Shown: positions 1 through 12,390 of the stretch, piece by piece | How positions within the stretch are numbered: position 1 is the first letter of the stretch | How the letters are laid out: the number at the start of each line of letters is the position of its first letter | Assembly (NCBI GenBank): GCA_907163375.1 | Contig: CAJQUW010016881.1 | Location: 248,001-312,000 of the forward strand | DNA length: 64,000 nt | Source of the DNA: Prostheceraeus crozeri | Taxonomy: Eukaryota; Platyhelminthes; Polycladida; Euryleptidae | Direction: 5' to 3' | Position numbers and translations under genes: made by a program | Notes under the pieces: model-generated | What the model saw: the letters and a program-made list of their open reading frames with translations, nothing else | The model's database searches: none | Told to the model about the DNA's origin: nothing

Positions 1-240
1 CCACGTTTCACTACCATACAGTATGCTGTTTCTTACACACACACACATCGTACATTTGCCCCTTCATCCATAGAGGTGCCGCTCGTGATGTCAGGAAAGG
101 CAGCAGCTCGTGGAATCGCTTCCAACCACAACGTATCCACGTAGATACAGCTGCATCCGCTTCACCACCACCATCCAACATGTCACCAAGGTAACAAAAT
201 CTGTTCACCACTTCGTAGTGTTGACCTGCTACTTCTGTAG
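1..240 (-). pseudogene. LINE reverse transcriptase C-terminal fragment
   Basis: The minus strand reads as the region downstream of the RT catalytic core of a non-LTR retrotransposon: FCYLGDMLDGGGEADAA, then an RIRCGW-like motif followed by LLPFLTSRAAPL, then a KGQMYDVCV stretch. In intact relatives this runs into an LYGSETW motif. Here that last motif (ILYGSETW) is in another frame, so there is one frameshift in the (CA)n run near position 40. The piece is cut by the window edge. Family resemblance is from memory of RTE/L1-type proteins; the clade is not certain. No host function is expected. Confidence 0.75.
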
Positions 241-2798
241 TATCCTCAGATCCGTAAAACAGTAATCTCCAATGAGAGGTTTCAGTTAAAATCCATTAAG
301 TAACAGTATTCATATGTTCTAGGTCATTAAGTAAGTCATCAGAGAGGCAAGTACAACCGTCAGCTTTTAGTACAGACATAAGAGAAACTGACCATCTATC
401 ATTCAACATAAATTTTAAATATCACCTGGTGACAGCAGCTGGTTACCAGCATTTACGAAAACTTATACATTTAAACAAACACTGCTGCATTAAATAAAGT
501 GGTAGTTTATATTTGTACAAAACACCTAATAATGCAGTCACTGCAACCTCCACTTCTTTTCCGTCACCAATCTTCGTTACTTCCTGGACATGTCACCCCT
601 GCAGCGTTCTTTTCTACACAAGAACTTCCATTTACACTCCATTTTGTTTTCCAAAAGTTAAAAACAATATTTATAAGTAAATTCGTTCTCTGACTTTTCG
701 GGTCCTGATCCTTTATCAGCGAGAGGTGTCTCGGATTCCGAACTTCACACTTTTTATTTATCACGGACACACGTCGCTACTGGACATGGTTGACTGATAT
801 GCATCAAAAAGTTACGTGTGATATTTCCAGTAATCTCGAGAAAGCCAAATCTGAAACAGACTTACATTTCTCACACTTTGATTTTGATATCTGCGTAGCT
901 GGAGGGTATCATGACCTATTGATGCAGTTGCATCTGCAATTTTTCAATCGTATAGCATGTATTACGTTATTAACAGGATTTGTGTGTGAATGTAGTATAT
1001 CAAACCATGATAGGCTTACTCACCTGAACTTCTGAAAAATCCAATTGCAATGATGCAACAGTTGAACAATCAAGCAAAGCATCCAGATCATGAGTTTCAA
1101 TGTGGCTGTCTAGCCAAAAAGCGTGGAAAACAACTAAATTCCACATTTTGATATTTGTGGAATTGAATGTGGAATTTTTTTATGTAATGGTCTAGGAGGC
1201 TTTCATGCCTGAACGCGCTCATGCAGGTTTCGTGGCATGGACAGATCAAGTGCATGTAGGTAGGGTAATTTGTCTGCATGAGAACTCATCTGTGGTAGGT
1301 GCTGTGAAAAAACTGCGTTTATATAACATAGAAAAATAAGAATTCATCCGAACATGGAAGGTGTCAGTTATTCTAACTCAATTTTCCATGTCTTTGTAAT
1401 GCATACACAATATCATGTCCTTGATGATGACATCGACAACATCATCATGTCAACATACATCATCACATGTCAACATTAAATATGTAAAAGCATCGACATT
1501 TCACTGGAATTGCAAAATGAAGCAAACATTGTGAAAGAAAGTTGACTTCTGATAAATTAGTTACAAAGCTAAAATGTCGTACAGTATTGTTCAGTTTCGT
1601 GGATTTTCGATCTGCTTGGATGGCACGAATGTCAGTACTAGGGCAACATGCATATAGTTTACAGAGGACTACAGTATAAGTTGCAGACCACCGGTGTGTC
1701 ATTTATGTACCTTGTACGGAACATCAGGCATTTTACGGGCATCAGTAGATGTTTTTGAGGACTACTCGTATTCTATTCAGTCTGATTCAACCACAGGGAT
1801 GGATTCGTCTGTCGCTGTTATTCTATAAATGACGCGATTCTATCTCAGCCATTATACGGGATGGTACAGAGATGCTGAGAGATTCGTCTCCCTTTAGCTT
1901 ACGTGATTGGTCAAGCGCGCACAATGCGTAAGGAAAGTTGTATTAAGGAACACACGAACTGTCGTTTTCACATTGAAGACTGAACTTCTTTCAAGTGAAG
2001 AGTACCTATATTTGACTCAATGCTTCTCCGTGATAAAATCATTAAATGGAAATATTATTCGCATGTTCTACTCCTCACGATCTAAATTTACTGACTGTGA
2101 GACATTCAATGCGGTGTCTATGATCCAGTTCGTTAGAATTCAGACTTAAATTTGCATTACGTTCAATGAAAAATTGATCTTCCTGCCCCGTGGGACTAGT
2201 TCCTGGCGTGAACATCAGTTTTCAACCGACGACGCGATGATCAGGTGGATTTGTTTTAAACGACTAGCTGATCAGGAGACGGCTTGGCATCTGTCTATTG
2301 AAATTTGTCATTATGTGGAGTACAGTCCGTTGGCATCATGTGCAAAGAACGCAAGAGAACTCCTGTTCAACACAACATGCAAGCCGACTTTAGGACGTTG
2401 AACTGATCTGCGCATCGATGTAAAGATCGAAATGCGTGGTGAACCATCATCCGTCTGGACCGACCTTTGTCTGCATCCAACACTCGCAACACGGGGGGAA
2501 ATGAACAAATATCGTGGAGTGAGTGGGTGAACCTTGCCATTGTGCTTCCTCAGTGTCAATCATTCCACGAGTCTACGCACTTGTTGCAAATTCGACTTGT
2601 TAAATCAATTAACCTTGCATTTGCTGCTATAAATCAATGTAAATTTTCTTCAGTTTGATAAATTGAATTAGTTAATTTCTGTTTGACTATTCAATGTTAT
2701 TTTATTGGTGTTCAATGATGACTTCTCTGTAGAAATTGCATGATTGATAAAATAAACCCGCAATTTACATGTATTCTATTACTAACTTTCTGTTACAG
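241..2798. other. Upstream flank, no recognisable gene
   Basis: About 2.5 kb of AT-rich sequence before the first recognised exon. Only short open frames without family resemblance are present, apart from the PLE-like tail described separately. The non-coding first exon and promoter of the MARVEL gene probably lie here or beyond the left edge, but no TATA box or CpG-rich segment stands out. Confidence 0.5.
560..760 (-). repeat. PLE-like 3' tail with hammerhead-like core
   Basis: On the minus strand a CTGATAA box (713-719) is followed by an imperfect hairpin (GGATC-AG-GACCC) and then GAAAA (695-699). This is the layout of the hammerhead ribozyme cores that Penelope-like elements carry in their pLTRs. 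The same AGGACCCGAAA string recurs at 31.3 kb in a palindromic repeat, which supports a shared repeat family. No reverse transcriptase is recognisable here, so the assignment rests on the motif alone. Confidence 0.4.
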
Positions 2799-2821
2799 TA
2801 AAATTCGCCACTTCGGAAAAC

Positions 2822-3148
2822 ATGGATACGATGCCAGAACGGTACGAGACTCAACAGCAGACGACAACGACGACAACGGAGACCTCGGGGACCACTGTCG
2901 GGCCACTCAATATTGGTGTTAATATTGCTTATCTAAGGACGTTACCAGGGATATTGAAAATAATTGAAATGACTTTGGATCTGATAGTCATTATCTGTGT
3001 GTCTGCTACGGCATACAATTGGAGCTACTCATCCGCGGGGGGATATGTAACATTCGTTGGATCATTTGGACTAGTTACGACACTAATTCTATTCATATTT
3101 CATTTCCTTGGAATTATATACAAACTTCCTGGTCCTTGGGTTCTCATT
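2822..3148 (+). CDS. MARVEL-domain tetraspan protein, coding exon 1 (aa 1-109)
   Basis: This exon encodes a Thr/Gln-rich cytoplasmic N-terminus (about aa 1-30), then LRTLPGILKIIEMTLDLIVI with TM1 at about 44-63, and TM2 at about 74-98. The exon ends in KLPGPWVLI at a GTAAGT donor (3149-3154), exactly on a codon boundary. ATG 2822 has A at -3 and G at +4, and follows a splice acceptor. MARVEL proteins (MAL, plasmolipin, CMTM, occludin, physins) are four-pass proteins of cholesterol-rich apposed membranes and vesicle traffic. The LRTLPGILKIIE start of TM1 and short termini best fit the CMTM/plasmolipin branch. Orthology to one vertebrate member cannot be settled here. Confidence 0.85.
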
Positions 3149-4326
3149 GTAAGTATCATTCTTAATTCCTTCATTCTGTATACATATCACGAGCTTAAAG
3201 ATATCTTCCAATATCGGATAACGTTTTCTGTTCCTGCAGGTCGATGAATTAACTAATAGCAGCAGTAGTTCACTAAAGAGGTTCTAGCAATTTTAGAAAG
3301 TTCTAGCAGCTTTAAACTGAAGAACTCCTGTAATTCCATGGTGACGGCCGAGACTAGGAATTTTGTTGGGACCGGCAATCGCCCTTAAATTTCAGCAAAA
3401 TAAACAGCGCTCAAATACCCGGGGAATGCCATTTTGTGATATTTTACCACTAAGTTCAATGAGCATAATTTTCTGATTGTAAGTGCCATTGACATGACTA
3501 TATTGATAATGTCAACTGTCATTAATGACTTATTAAGCCCATTGTTTCTATTAAATTTCCTCGAATCTTAATTGATGCAACGTTGCAAATATACATGTGC
3601 GCACGACATCTGGATGATGAAATATTCATGACTTCATAATTTTGCTAAGTTTCCTTATAACTGCGAGGCGATGGTATTGTGTCTTTGACGCGTCGCTTAT
3701 AGTGACATCGCTAATTATGAAGTATTGCTCAAGGTTGCATCTTTTAAAAATCAAAATTTTGTAACAGACTTGTTATATGCCAAATTATGCAGCCTCTAGC
3801 GATATGTAATTAAAGTTGCGAGTCGTACACACAAAAAATCATGTCTAAATGACCGTTTATCTTCACACAAACAATTTCATTAATTGTAAGATATTTTACA
3901 AGCGTAAAACTTTTTTGAGCAATAAAAAGTCTGCAAGAATCGCACAATTTAGCCCTGTTGGCTACTTGCACGCCTACATCCACACCAAGTTGAGGATGGA
4001 TATCAGTCCTAAATCATGCCAACGAAATTCTACCGACGCTGCCACTGACAAAAAATGCATCAGAGTTTTCATTGGTGTTGAGTCATTGACTAAGCAGAAT
4101 GATGAGTTCGAAAACCTCACAGTAAATCATGATAAGAAGGCCTCCATATCGGGGTCGCTAGTTTATGGAACCATCTTGAGTTTCTTCTAGCGGTAAATAT
4201 TGTGTTCTCTGCTCCGGTCACGACTGTACCAGAAACGCGAAAAAATAAATCAATAATTGTCATTCTAAGTAACTAATCAAGTAAATTTTAATAGGTTTTA
4301 CCATATGCCTAGGAAAATTAGGCCTA
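3149..4326. other. Intron 5' part, nothing recognised
   Basis: Intronic sequence from the donor to the first hAT relic. An open frame at 3849-4190 (113 codons) has no family resemblance and no exon borders that I can defend. Confidence 0.5.
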
Positions 4327-6039
4327 CAGTGGTCCTACGGACGCCCGAAATGCCCGAAAGTGATTTTTGACGCTCTAATGCTCGAAAAATAGACACTATG
4401 CCCGAAACTTCACATGTAAAATGCTCGAAAATTGTTGGGAGGTTGAAAACCTTTTGCATATTTTTGTGTATTTTTCTTATCATACTTTCACTCGATCATT
4501 TATTGGCATGCACTGATATAACGATCGACATGATAAAAGTATGATACATTCAACTTCAAGAGATCTTCATTTGAAGAATGATATGCGTAAGAATGACTTG
4601 CTTCGTAAGTCAATAGTGATTAAATGTATACCCTAGCAGCTCAGCTATTACTAACATTTTAGTCTCCTATAAATGACTTTGTTGAATAAATTTCTTCTAC
4701 GATTCATAATTTCAAAGGAAATTGGTTGTTGGAAAATTGCTGATGCAAGATTTTGGCTAAATCATATGTTTTTTCGATTAGATCGTCAGCAAAGTGTCAT
4801 CTCTTTGAATTAGACCCAGAGGATCAAACGGCCGCCATTGCTTCCATGAAATTATTCGTGCATGCAGTAGCTCTGAAACTACAATCGTGTCTTCCTTATG
4901 GAAATAAATTTCTCCGCTCGTGCAGATTCATGTCGCCTTCTTTTCAAAAGCATCGGACATAGGAATCGTGGGCCATCGCATCGTCCGAAAATTTACCTTT
5001 TGCTATCCAGAAAGAGGACATTTCTTCATTGGAATTGGAGATGCGTCATTTTCAAGCATCTGACTCTACAACAGAATCGACGTTATCTGATTGCTGGATA
5101 TTATCCGAAACTCTGCTTTGCATTCCGCATGCAAACGCGGACGTTGGACGCATCTTCAGCAATTTGAGGGATATTATCCATTATAAACGTTCTTGCATCA
5201 GCCCTCAAACAGCTAAAGCATTGATTGTGTCTAAATCTTGTTTGTTGGCCAAGAATTGGGACACTCGAACCATTTCCGCTTATCAAATTAGCAGCCGATG
5301 CTTGCGCTGAAAATGAAAAGCGTTTACAATAAATGAAACATGATTGGAGATTGAAAAGAAGTTGACAAATGAAGTTGAAGCTGCCGAATCGCTGAACCCT
5401 GAAATTCAAAAATTTTCAGTATCAACTACGGCGGCCGATGAGCAAATCCGACAGAAGTTGGAGGAGAAGAAACATGTGCAGAATTCATTAGAAAAAATAC
5501 AGCAACAGGCGAAGCAAGCGGACGAAGATCTAGAAGAATTAGGAAACAAGAAAGAAAGGATCAAAAAAAGAAAGCACATCCAATCGGCCAGAATAGTCGA
5601 AAAAAAATCTGTTGTCATACGTCGTATCATAAGAAGATCCTGATTCTACTAAACGCCAGAAAGTTCATTACTAACCAAAACTGAACACGTGTCGTGTTTC
5701 TATTCTGATAGATTTAGAGAATTTTGTTAATATTTGTTAATAATCTTCTTTTGCAAGACTGGAAAATTAATATGCATAATTGTTATAAGCTCGTTCAGAA
5801 TTTTAGCATCGAGTGCTTCGAATAGATTATTTTCATACTTGTTGATTCGATCATTACAATAAAATACGGTATGGATAAAAGTTCCTGGAAAATAAAAGTT
5901 CAGATTTTGCATGTATATATGTGCATCATGTGTCTACATAATAGGCTTGCATGTCAATATTCAAATCAATAATAAATTTGAAGTTTCAAAATGAAACTGG
6001 CATGCCTAAAAATTAGAAAAATTTTCCGTAGGATCACTG
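4327..6039 (+). mobile_element. hAT transposon relic
   Basis: Imperfect terminal inverted repeats: CAGTGGTCCTACGGA at 4327 and its near complement (TCCGTAGGATCACTG) ending at 6039. The left end has reiterated GCCCGAAA-type subterminal repeats (about 4345-4430), as is usual for hAT elements. The flanks GCCTA and GCCTC look like a decayed target duplication of 5-6 bp. The inside carries the C-terminal transposase remains listed separately. At 1.7 kb it is internally deleted compared with autonomous hATs of 2.5-5 kb. It lies in the MARVEL intron, same strand. Confidence 0.7.
4753..5643 (+). pseudogene. hAT transposase C-terminus with coiled-coil tail
   Basis: One frame carries the end of a hAT transposase: FELDPEDQTAAIASMKLF, then the dimerisation domain with IPHANADVGRIFSNLRDII and ISPQTAKALIVSK, both diagnostic for the hAT C-terminal domain. 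The same frame continues after a stop into about 100 codons of Lys/Glu/Gln-rich coiled coil (5344-5643). In-frame stops at 4960-4962 (TAG) and 5308-5310 (TGA) make it a pseudogene. The BED finger and the RNase-H catalytic core are missing. A charged coiled coil after the dimerisation domain could help oligomerisation, but that is inference. Confidence 0.7.
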
Positions 6040-7796
6040 GCCTCGCTATTTGAGACGTGGATGCATCTGTTTGACTGGTTTACCCCGACATACACGTATG
6101 TGTTTCTTAACAAAGTGCACATTACTAATCAACGGTAAAATAAAATCTAACAAGATTGCAGGATTGGTTGATGGCCCATCAAAAATTGATGACTTATATT
6201 ACTAAGTCGAATGTTTCTAAAAGTAATCAGAAGTTTAAAAGTTTTTGAATAAACTTGATTTAACCTACACATTTTATCACATATCTAGCCGGTCAACTAT
6301 TTTTTTTCAACAAGCACAGATGATCAGACCTTCTTTCAATAGCTTGTAGCCCATGAGCTATTTATGAGATCTGAATGATTTTACAGCGATGGAAGGGTTC
6401 ATTTCGCGTACTTTCTAATGATCTTTAAAACATTTCATTTTCATTAATTGATTCATATAATTTTATAACTTTTTTCATATAATTTTTGCTTTTAGTCAAT
6501 TCTTCAGACTTTTACTTTCAAACATGAAAAAATCAAATTGCCTATTGAGATGTGCTATTTTTTATGTATTATATATTCATGGTATTAGCATTGTTAAAAT
6601 CTGTCATCGTTGTGTTATGAATTTTATTTCAAGAAACTGGCGGAATGAATTATACAACGCGAAGAAGTAAATTTAATAATTTGATTAGGAGGAATACAAA
6701 GTCATATTGAGTCATATAAAACCAGACAAAGAAACTTCTGCCATGGTTTAATCCTATCGTAATTTCCCCAAAACAAGGCTGCACATGTTGATTAACGTTA
6801 ATTAACTGAAATTAACTGAATTTTATTAATTTGATTAAATTAACAAAAATTAAAGTCAGTTAACATTGCTGCTTTTGTAATGCCATCGCTATCATTTGAA
6901 TTAAGAAAGATCGAGAGCTTCATTCTCCAGTATTATACCTGACTTTGCTGCAAACATCAGACACACATTTGATGACTGGCAGTTGCCATACACACATTGT
7001 TTTTGCGCAAACTGATACAAAGAGGATGATAAGAAGCATCCTATTTTCCCTATTTCTCTTGTCGATATTTCTTGATGACTTGGTATGGTGTCATCGTGCC
7101 ATTGCAGTGACATGTGCATTTTGATATCATGGTTGTGGTTTGTCATTTTTTGCTTCAGCTTAACATGTTTGAATTTAAAGTCTGATAAATCGTCTAATTA
7201 CAGCTCTCTAGAATTTTTTTAATCAGATGATGAAAATGAAGTATTTTTGATCGCTGGAAGGTTCAGGAAATTGGCTTCTCTATCGATATGAAATCATATA
7301 GATCCGATAAGTAGTTAATTGACTGTACGCCATTGAGGAAAAGTATATAAACTTAAGAACCATTACCCACAGAATTCAGAAGTTTTGAAAACTGAGTGCG
7401 ATAGAGTGAACTATCGTTCATTATCAAACATGTCAGATTTGGTTGCAAGATTCGAAACTGTCTTCAATTTTATGGTAAAACTTTCTAAATATGTGTCTGG
7501 ATATACATATCTGGTCAATATTTAAAAAAAGCGTGGAAAGTTGAAGCTTGAAATCCGCCCGCCACCCTGGTAATTCATGCTCATTTTCGATGTGCTGTTG
7601 ATCAAATATTCTTTTTTTCACGTCAGCTTATTTCTGCGATTAAAATCATGAAACCCACTCTTTTTACAAGCATGCATTATGATAATGCAGAGACATCGAA
7701 AATAATAATGAATATTGAATCGTTGATTTAATCTTTGAGGTCATCATGGGGATATGCAAGTTTGTGAATTCACAGAACTCATTTATTGATGTTATA
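6040..7796. other. Intronic stretch, nothing recognised
   Basis: AT-rich intronic DNA between two transposon blocks. No long open frame, tandem array or obvious inverted repeat was seen. Confidence 0.5.
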
Positions 7797-8281
7797 ACCT
7801 TGCAGACCTGCCAACTGTCCCGGATTTTCCGGGACAGTCCCGGACTTTGGAGCTGTCCCGGATGTCCCGGAAAAGTTAAAATGCTGTCCCGGATTTTGAA
7901 TTTATTAACCTAAGATGAATTCTAGATCGTTTAAGAACGCATATTTCAAAAATTTGCGCTGCGCGCGCAATCCTAAGATAAGGAAACATGCATGATGATG
8001 AAGTTTGCGGATTTCTTAGTGGCATTGTCTTTTCACGCTGATGTCTTTTATTAATCATTTTGCAGCCCGGATGTATTTCCTTCTATCGAGTTTAAAAAGG
8101 TTTTTAAATTCATTGCACGGCATCCTAGATAAAAGCGTCCATAGCCTTGATCTTAGAGTTTGGTTTCTCGAACCTATGGGTAGGAATCTGAATTTAACCA
8201 ACGACAGATTTATCTGTTAGGATTTCAAGAGTTGCTCTATATCGAAATGTTTATTCATTCGATCATTTGCCATCATAATCG

Positions 8282-10500
8282 CAGGCCTGTGATTACTCCT
8301 CAAATTCCTCAGATTCCTCAAATTTGTTTATTGCTCCTCAAATCCTCAAAAATTCCTCAAATATAGCCTAACTATCAGAAATTCCTCAAATGCGACACAC
8401 TACAGACTAAATGTCGGATAATGTATTGTTTTTGGCGAATGGTGATGATATGTAAACTTCCAAACAAGAAGCTAAGATAGAATCTTGTAGCATGCACCCT
8501 ACATCCATGCTGCTAATCATGAATCACTCATGATTTATAACTTAATAATTTTTCTCACACACACCTGGTAGATTTTAGATAGCGTAATCCGCTGTGCTAG
8601 CTAGATCTGATATTTTGATTGGAAACAGACCTGTCCTTTTATCATCTGAATGGGCAGACTGTTAGATGGAATCTTTTCAATTTATAAGTGATAAAGATAA
8701 TTTTGAAAAGAGCGACTTACTCACCAATTCATTCCACATGAGGAGAGGAGAACCGTTGCTTGTCCTTCTAGTATTTTTTAATTTCTAGACGTTTTAGGAT
8801 ATAATGATTTTCTTTTAGCCATGTCATATTTAGCACATCAAAAATTAACTAGTCGTTAGCTTGTTTTTTTAATTTTGTTACCTTGACGCACTTTGTTACG
8901 TTGAATATCGTTTTCATTTCTGCAAGCTACAGGGCTGCAGATGTTCCGGTTCGTCTGGACTTATTTTGCTAAGCAGAGAAGTTGTCCGAAGTTATTGTCT
9001 ATCGAACTCACTCATTAAATGCTTTCACGTATTTAATGAGTGAAACACTGCGATCAACCAACAGAAATTGTATATTTGAACACTGCAATTTTTTACTTCT
9101 AGCTTCATGATACTCGTATTACTTAGAATTCCAACAATAAAATCCACATTCAATTATTTTCATTAATTATCTTGACCTTTTTCACAACCTTCTTTATATG
9201 TTTCTGCGACTACATGGCTGCTTAATGCATGCCTGTACTTCTTAAAGACTTCAAGGATATCGAGCTTCCATATCCATCATATGATAATATATAGGTAGCC
9301 CAGCCCACTTGGATTTCAGTGCTCTTATCAGCTGAAGCGTTTGTTTCACTCTCTCTTCCATTTTATTTCCGCTGAACATGAACACATCCGACGGGGTAAA
9401 GCGGATGGTCCCTAAATTTAGTGTCTATCTGCCTCCTGGTCACCAGCTTGCGGGGTTGGAAGCGTATGAAGCTCTGCTATCTCATGAGTCTTTTTGCAGC
9501 TACATTTTCCAGGGTCTGCCGACCGACATTTATCCTGGATGAATTATTCACTTATAGATTGTTTTCATAATTTGCTGAACTCAGGTTGGTGTGAAACTAG
9601 AGCACACATTGCTTATCGTTGCATGTGAACTTAGATTAATTAAGACATTGAACCACATAGTACTGGGTTGGTAGATTTTCAACCTGGGTCTACTGCAAGA
9701 TGTGGACGTCAATATCTCTGCGCAACTTCATGCGAATAGAGGTGATAATCTTTCACTCTTTGCCTGTATGAGACCAACAACTCAACTGGCAAGCCTGTTC
9801 CCGACACTTGCTTTGTGTTGTATGAGAGAATTCATGTTCATTTGAATGTAGATCGGAGCGATATGATCAAACGCTAACAAGTAAACAATACCCACCAAAA
9901 CTTATGTAGCATAAAGTAAAATTAATAAATTAGTGTGTAATGTGGCGTATCCTTCATAATAAATTGCTGACTTTTTTTAAGCCAAGCATTCCGTCAACGA
10001 TTTTAAGCTTTCTATAATTATGGGCTACTCTCCTCCCAAATTTGTCTAAAGTCCGTAAAAATTAATCGTTGCAAAGCCCCAGATGCATGTAGTTGAGGAT
10101 ATTTCCTACATTCAAAAAATTACAGTATACAAATCTGACAAGCATCATTGAATTGGAGACGATAACGTGAAGCAGAGCGATATGAGCAGCTTGATCTGAC
10201 ATCCTCTGTTCGACACATTCTAAGCAGATAATACTTGAGGCAACAAATTAATTTCGTAGCAACGCTGGAAGTGATTATGACCAAGTCAGTATTCCTTTGC
10301 AATATACACAACTTCAAAAAGTGTGGTGTGGTCAACCCTTGGGTTACCTTCTTCGTTGTGACTTTCATGATTTGAAGTTTGGCCCAAAATCCATGCTAAA
10401 ATTTGTAGTTTCTTGCATTTATCATATTAGGCTCCGTTTCCATTCCTCAAATTTTTCACAAAAAATCCTCAATTTTTTTCATAGGCTAATCACAGGCCTG
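8282..10500. mobile_element. Nested hAT-like element, TSD TAATCG
   Basis: The 14-bp terminal repeats (CAGGCCTGTGATTA at 8282; its complement ending at 10500) are exact and flanked by TAATCG on both sides (8276-8281, 10501-10506). Family-specific subterminal repeats of type ATTCCTCAAAT occur at least five times at the left end and twice near the right. The 2.2 kb interior shows no transposase. It sits inside the element with ACCTTG flanks, so it inserted later. Confidence 0.7.
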
Positions 10501-10601
10501 TAATCGACAAAATTCGCCAAGTCTTGTAGACCTTTAGTTTAACATTTTTTATGGTCCACAGTTGCCTTGCTGTTATGAAATAGACGTATTTATCATTTAT
10601 A

Positions 10602-11265
10602 CAAGCATGGGATTTTTCCGGCTATTCCGGCTTTTTGAAATCATTTTGATAATTTCGTTTGATAAGTAAAATATGCTAGTCTCTGTGGAAATTTTCGGTT
10701 GGCTTCACAAAATCGGCGAAAAGAACAAGAACATCGTCGTCGCATTTGGATGAAAAGAAGTCTATTCTGAACTTGCATTCATTAGATGTAGTGTCAAAAG
10801 CTGCGTCAAAGAAAATGTCTTCTAAAATACTGAAGCGTGCCTTGAAGAAACACACTTCTTCCCTTGCTAAGCGTTCTAAGATTTCTAACTAGACCCACTT
10901 TTTCATATACATTTGTACCTACGTACCTACTATGAATTTCTACTGCTCATCTATGTACATGTAGGTTCTTACTTGATTCGATTTTTGTACATTTAACAAA
11001 TTCTAAATTGTGTAAATACCCATGTTTTTAATACCCATGTATTTTAATTATTATATTAAGTCATATAAATAGTTAAAAAGTAAAGACCTGTGTTAAATAT
11101 TAAGCCTTTTAATTAGACGATTTCTAGGCTTTCTGGGGAATTATAACCTCAAAATTTTTTGCCGCTTCGCGGCAATTATAGGCTCGCTAAACGCTCGCCA
11201 TGCGCCGCTGATTCAGCTACTCTTTAAAAATTCGGCTTTTTATAATTGGTTCAATCCCATGCCTG
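10602..11265. mobile_element. Nested hAT-like element, TSD TTTATA
   Basis: Terminal repeats of 13 bp with one mismatch (CAAGCATGGGATT at 10602; AATCCCATGCCTG ending 11265), flanked by TTTATA (10596-10601, 11266-11271). Repeats of type TTCCGGCTTTTT occur near both ends. About 52 codons of a Lys/Ser-rich open frame end in a stop near 10890 (for example KILKRALKKHTSSLAKRSK); this may be the tail of an element protein, but it matches nothing I know. A GC-rich patch with GCCGC repeats lies at 11160-11210. Confidence 0.6.
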
Positions 11266-11357
11266 TTTATAAATGATATTTTTCTACTTTTGATTCCAAA
11301 TCATAAATGGAGTTGAAAAGCTGATGAAATGGGGTTGCTACTCGACCATTTTGGTAA

Positions 11358-11766
11358 TACCGTAATACCCCGCATATAGGACGCACTTTTTTCTTCAGAA
11401 GTTGACCTAGAAGCCCAGGTGCGTCTTATCCATTGACACCTTTACTATAAAAAAATAATGCATTTATCAAAAATCAAAAATTTCCTATAAACATTTCATA
11501 CTTGCAATATTTGTCAATATTTATCAATATATCAATATCTTTGACTGACAGGATGAGGGAGTCATGAATCAGCACACACTGCGATCGTAGCAATTGAATG
11601 GAGATGACTTAACTTAATGACACCGTTTCTATAAAAAATAATGGAAATTAAGGATTAAAATTAGGATGCGTCCTATACGCAGGCACACAGTCTTTCCATC
11701 GCTTTTGGGTCAAATATTCACTGCGTCCTAAACATGGTATCGTACTGTACGCGGGTAGTCACGGTA
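11358..11766. mobile_element. pogo-like MITE with TACCGT termini
   Basis: The ends share TACCGT followed by a CCCGC and a TAGGACGCA motif in opposite orientation (left 11358-11386; right about 11720-11766). TA dinucleotides at both borders fit Tc1/mariner-superfamily target duplication. The TACCGT terminus is shared with the pogo-type element at 53.8 kb. There is no coding content. The repeat arms are diverged, so it is old. Confidence 0.5.
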
Positions 11767-12264
11767 ATAAAATTTGTCCCGGATTTTCATGTTTCAAGGT
11801 TGGCAGGTCTGACCTTGGTACATGATCAGCAACGTTAGAGATGAGTAGAACAATGTTGGTTGTTGCAGAGTTACCACGTATTCAGGTAATTAGCCGGAAA
11901 TTTGCAGACTTTCGAGACTTAAAGGAAATATCAATAATGGCCTGTTATTTCATTAAAACTTATGGATTTTTAATAATAAAGTAATTTTCTGTCGTAGGTG
12001 CTAATTAATCCCAATGAATCACAATGCTTAATTAAAAGATCTTTACGTATTTACTCCTAAAGTCGCTATTTCCGATTTCTAATCATTCCAAGAAGAAAGT
12101 CCATGTAACGCCTTCACATTTGATAATGCGCTGATAACGATAATGCAGCAGTAATAATGGTAGCAGTGATCGTCAATTAGTGAAATTTCAATTAACAATG
12201 CCCTGGCTAGTCATTTTAGTTTTGTGGTTGGAAAGAGTTAGTTAGAAGACACTTTTTTTGATGT

Positions 12265-12390
12265 AATAATTCTCAAGAAAACAAGTTCTTCAAATCCAAT
12301 TTTATTTAAAGAACTTGAAATTTACAGGGCAAATCGGCAATGTTTTTTTAAATAACATCGTATCCGAAGAACTTGTTTTCTTGAGAATTA
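12265..12390. mobile_element. Small inverted-repeat MITE
   Basis: Arms of about 26 bp, TAATTCTCAAGAAAACAAG with TTCTTC following, lie in opposite orientation about 75 bases apart and are flanked by TA. There is no coding content. The superfamily is uncertain (TA target suggests Tc1/mariner). It lies in the MARVEL intron. Confidence 0.5.

Larger units (their letters stand above)
7803..11811. mobile_element. Outer hAT-like element of nested stack
   Basis: The 13-bp terminal inverted repeats are exact (CAGACCTGCCAAC at 7803; GTTGGCAGGTCTG ending 11811) and are flanked by the 6-bp direct repeat ACCTTG (7797-7802 and 11812-11817). Subterminal repeats of type TGTCCCGGATTTT are stacked at the left end (7815-7900) and appear once near the right end (11775). 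CAG-type termini and clustered subterminal repeats fit hAT; a 6-bp TSD fits the hAT group duplicating 6 bp rather than 8. No transposase is visible, so it is non-autonomous. Three other elements are inserted in it. Confidence 0.7.

Noticed and set aside
3849-4190. Open frame of 113 codons in the MARVEL intron
   Set aside because: No family motif, no splice borders consistent with the gene, and composition like the surrounding intron.
5101-5630. Minus-strand open frames antisense to the hAT C-terminus
   Set aside because: Shadows of the plus-strand transposase frame.
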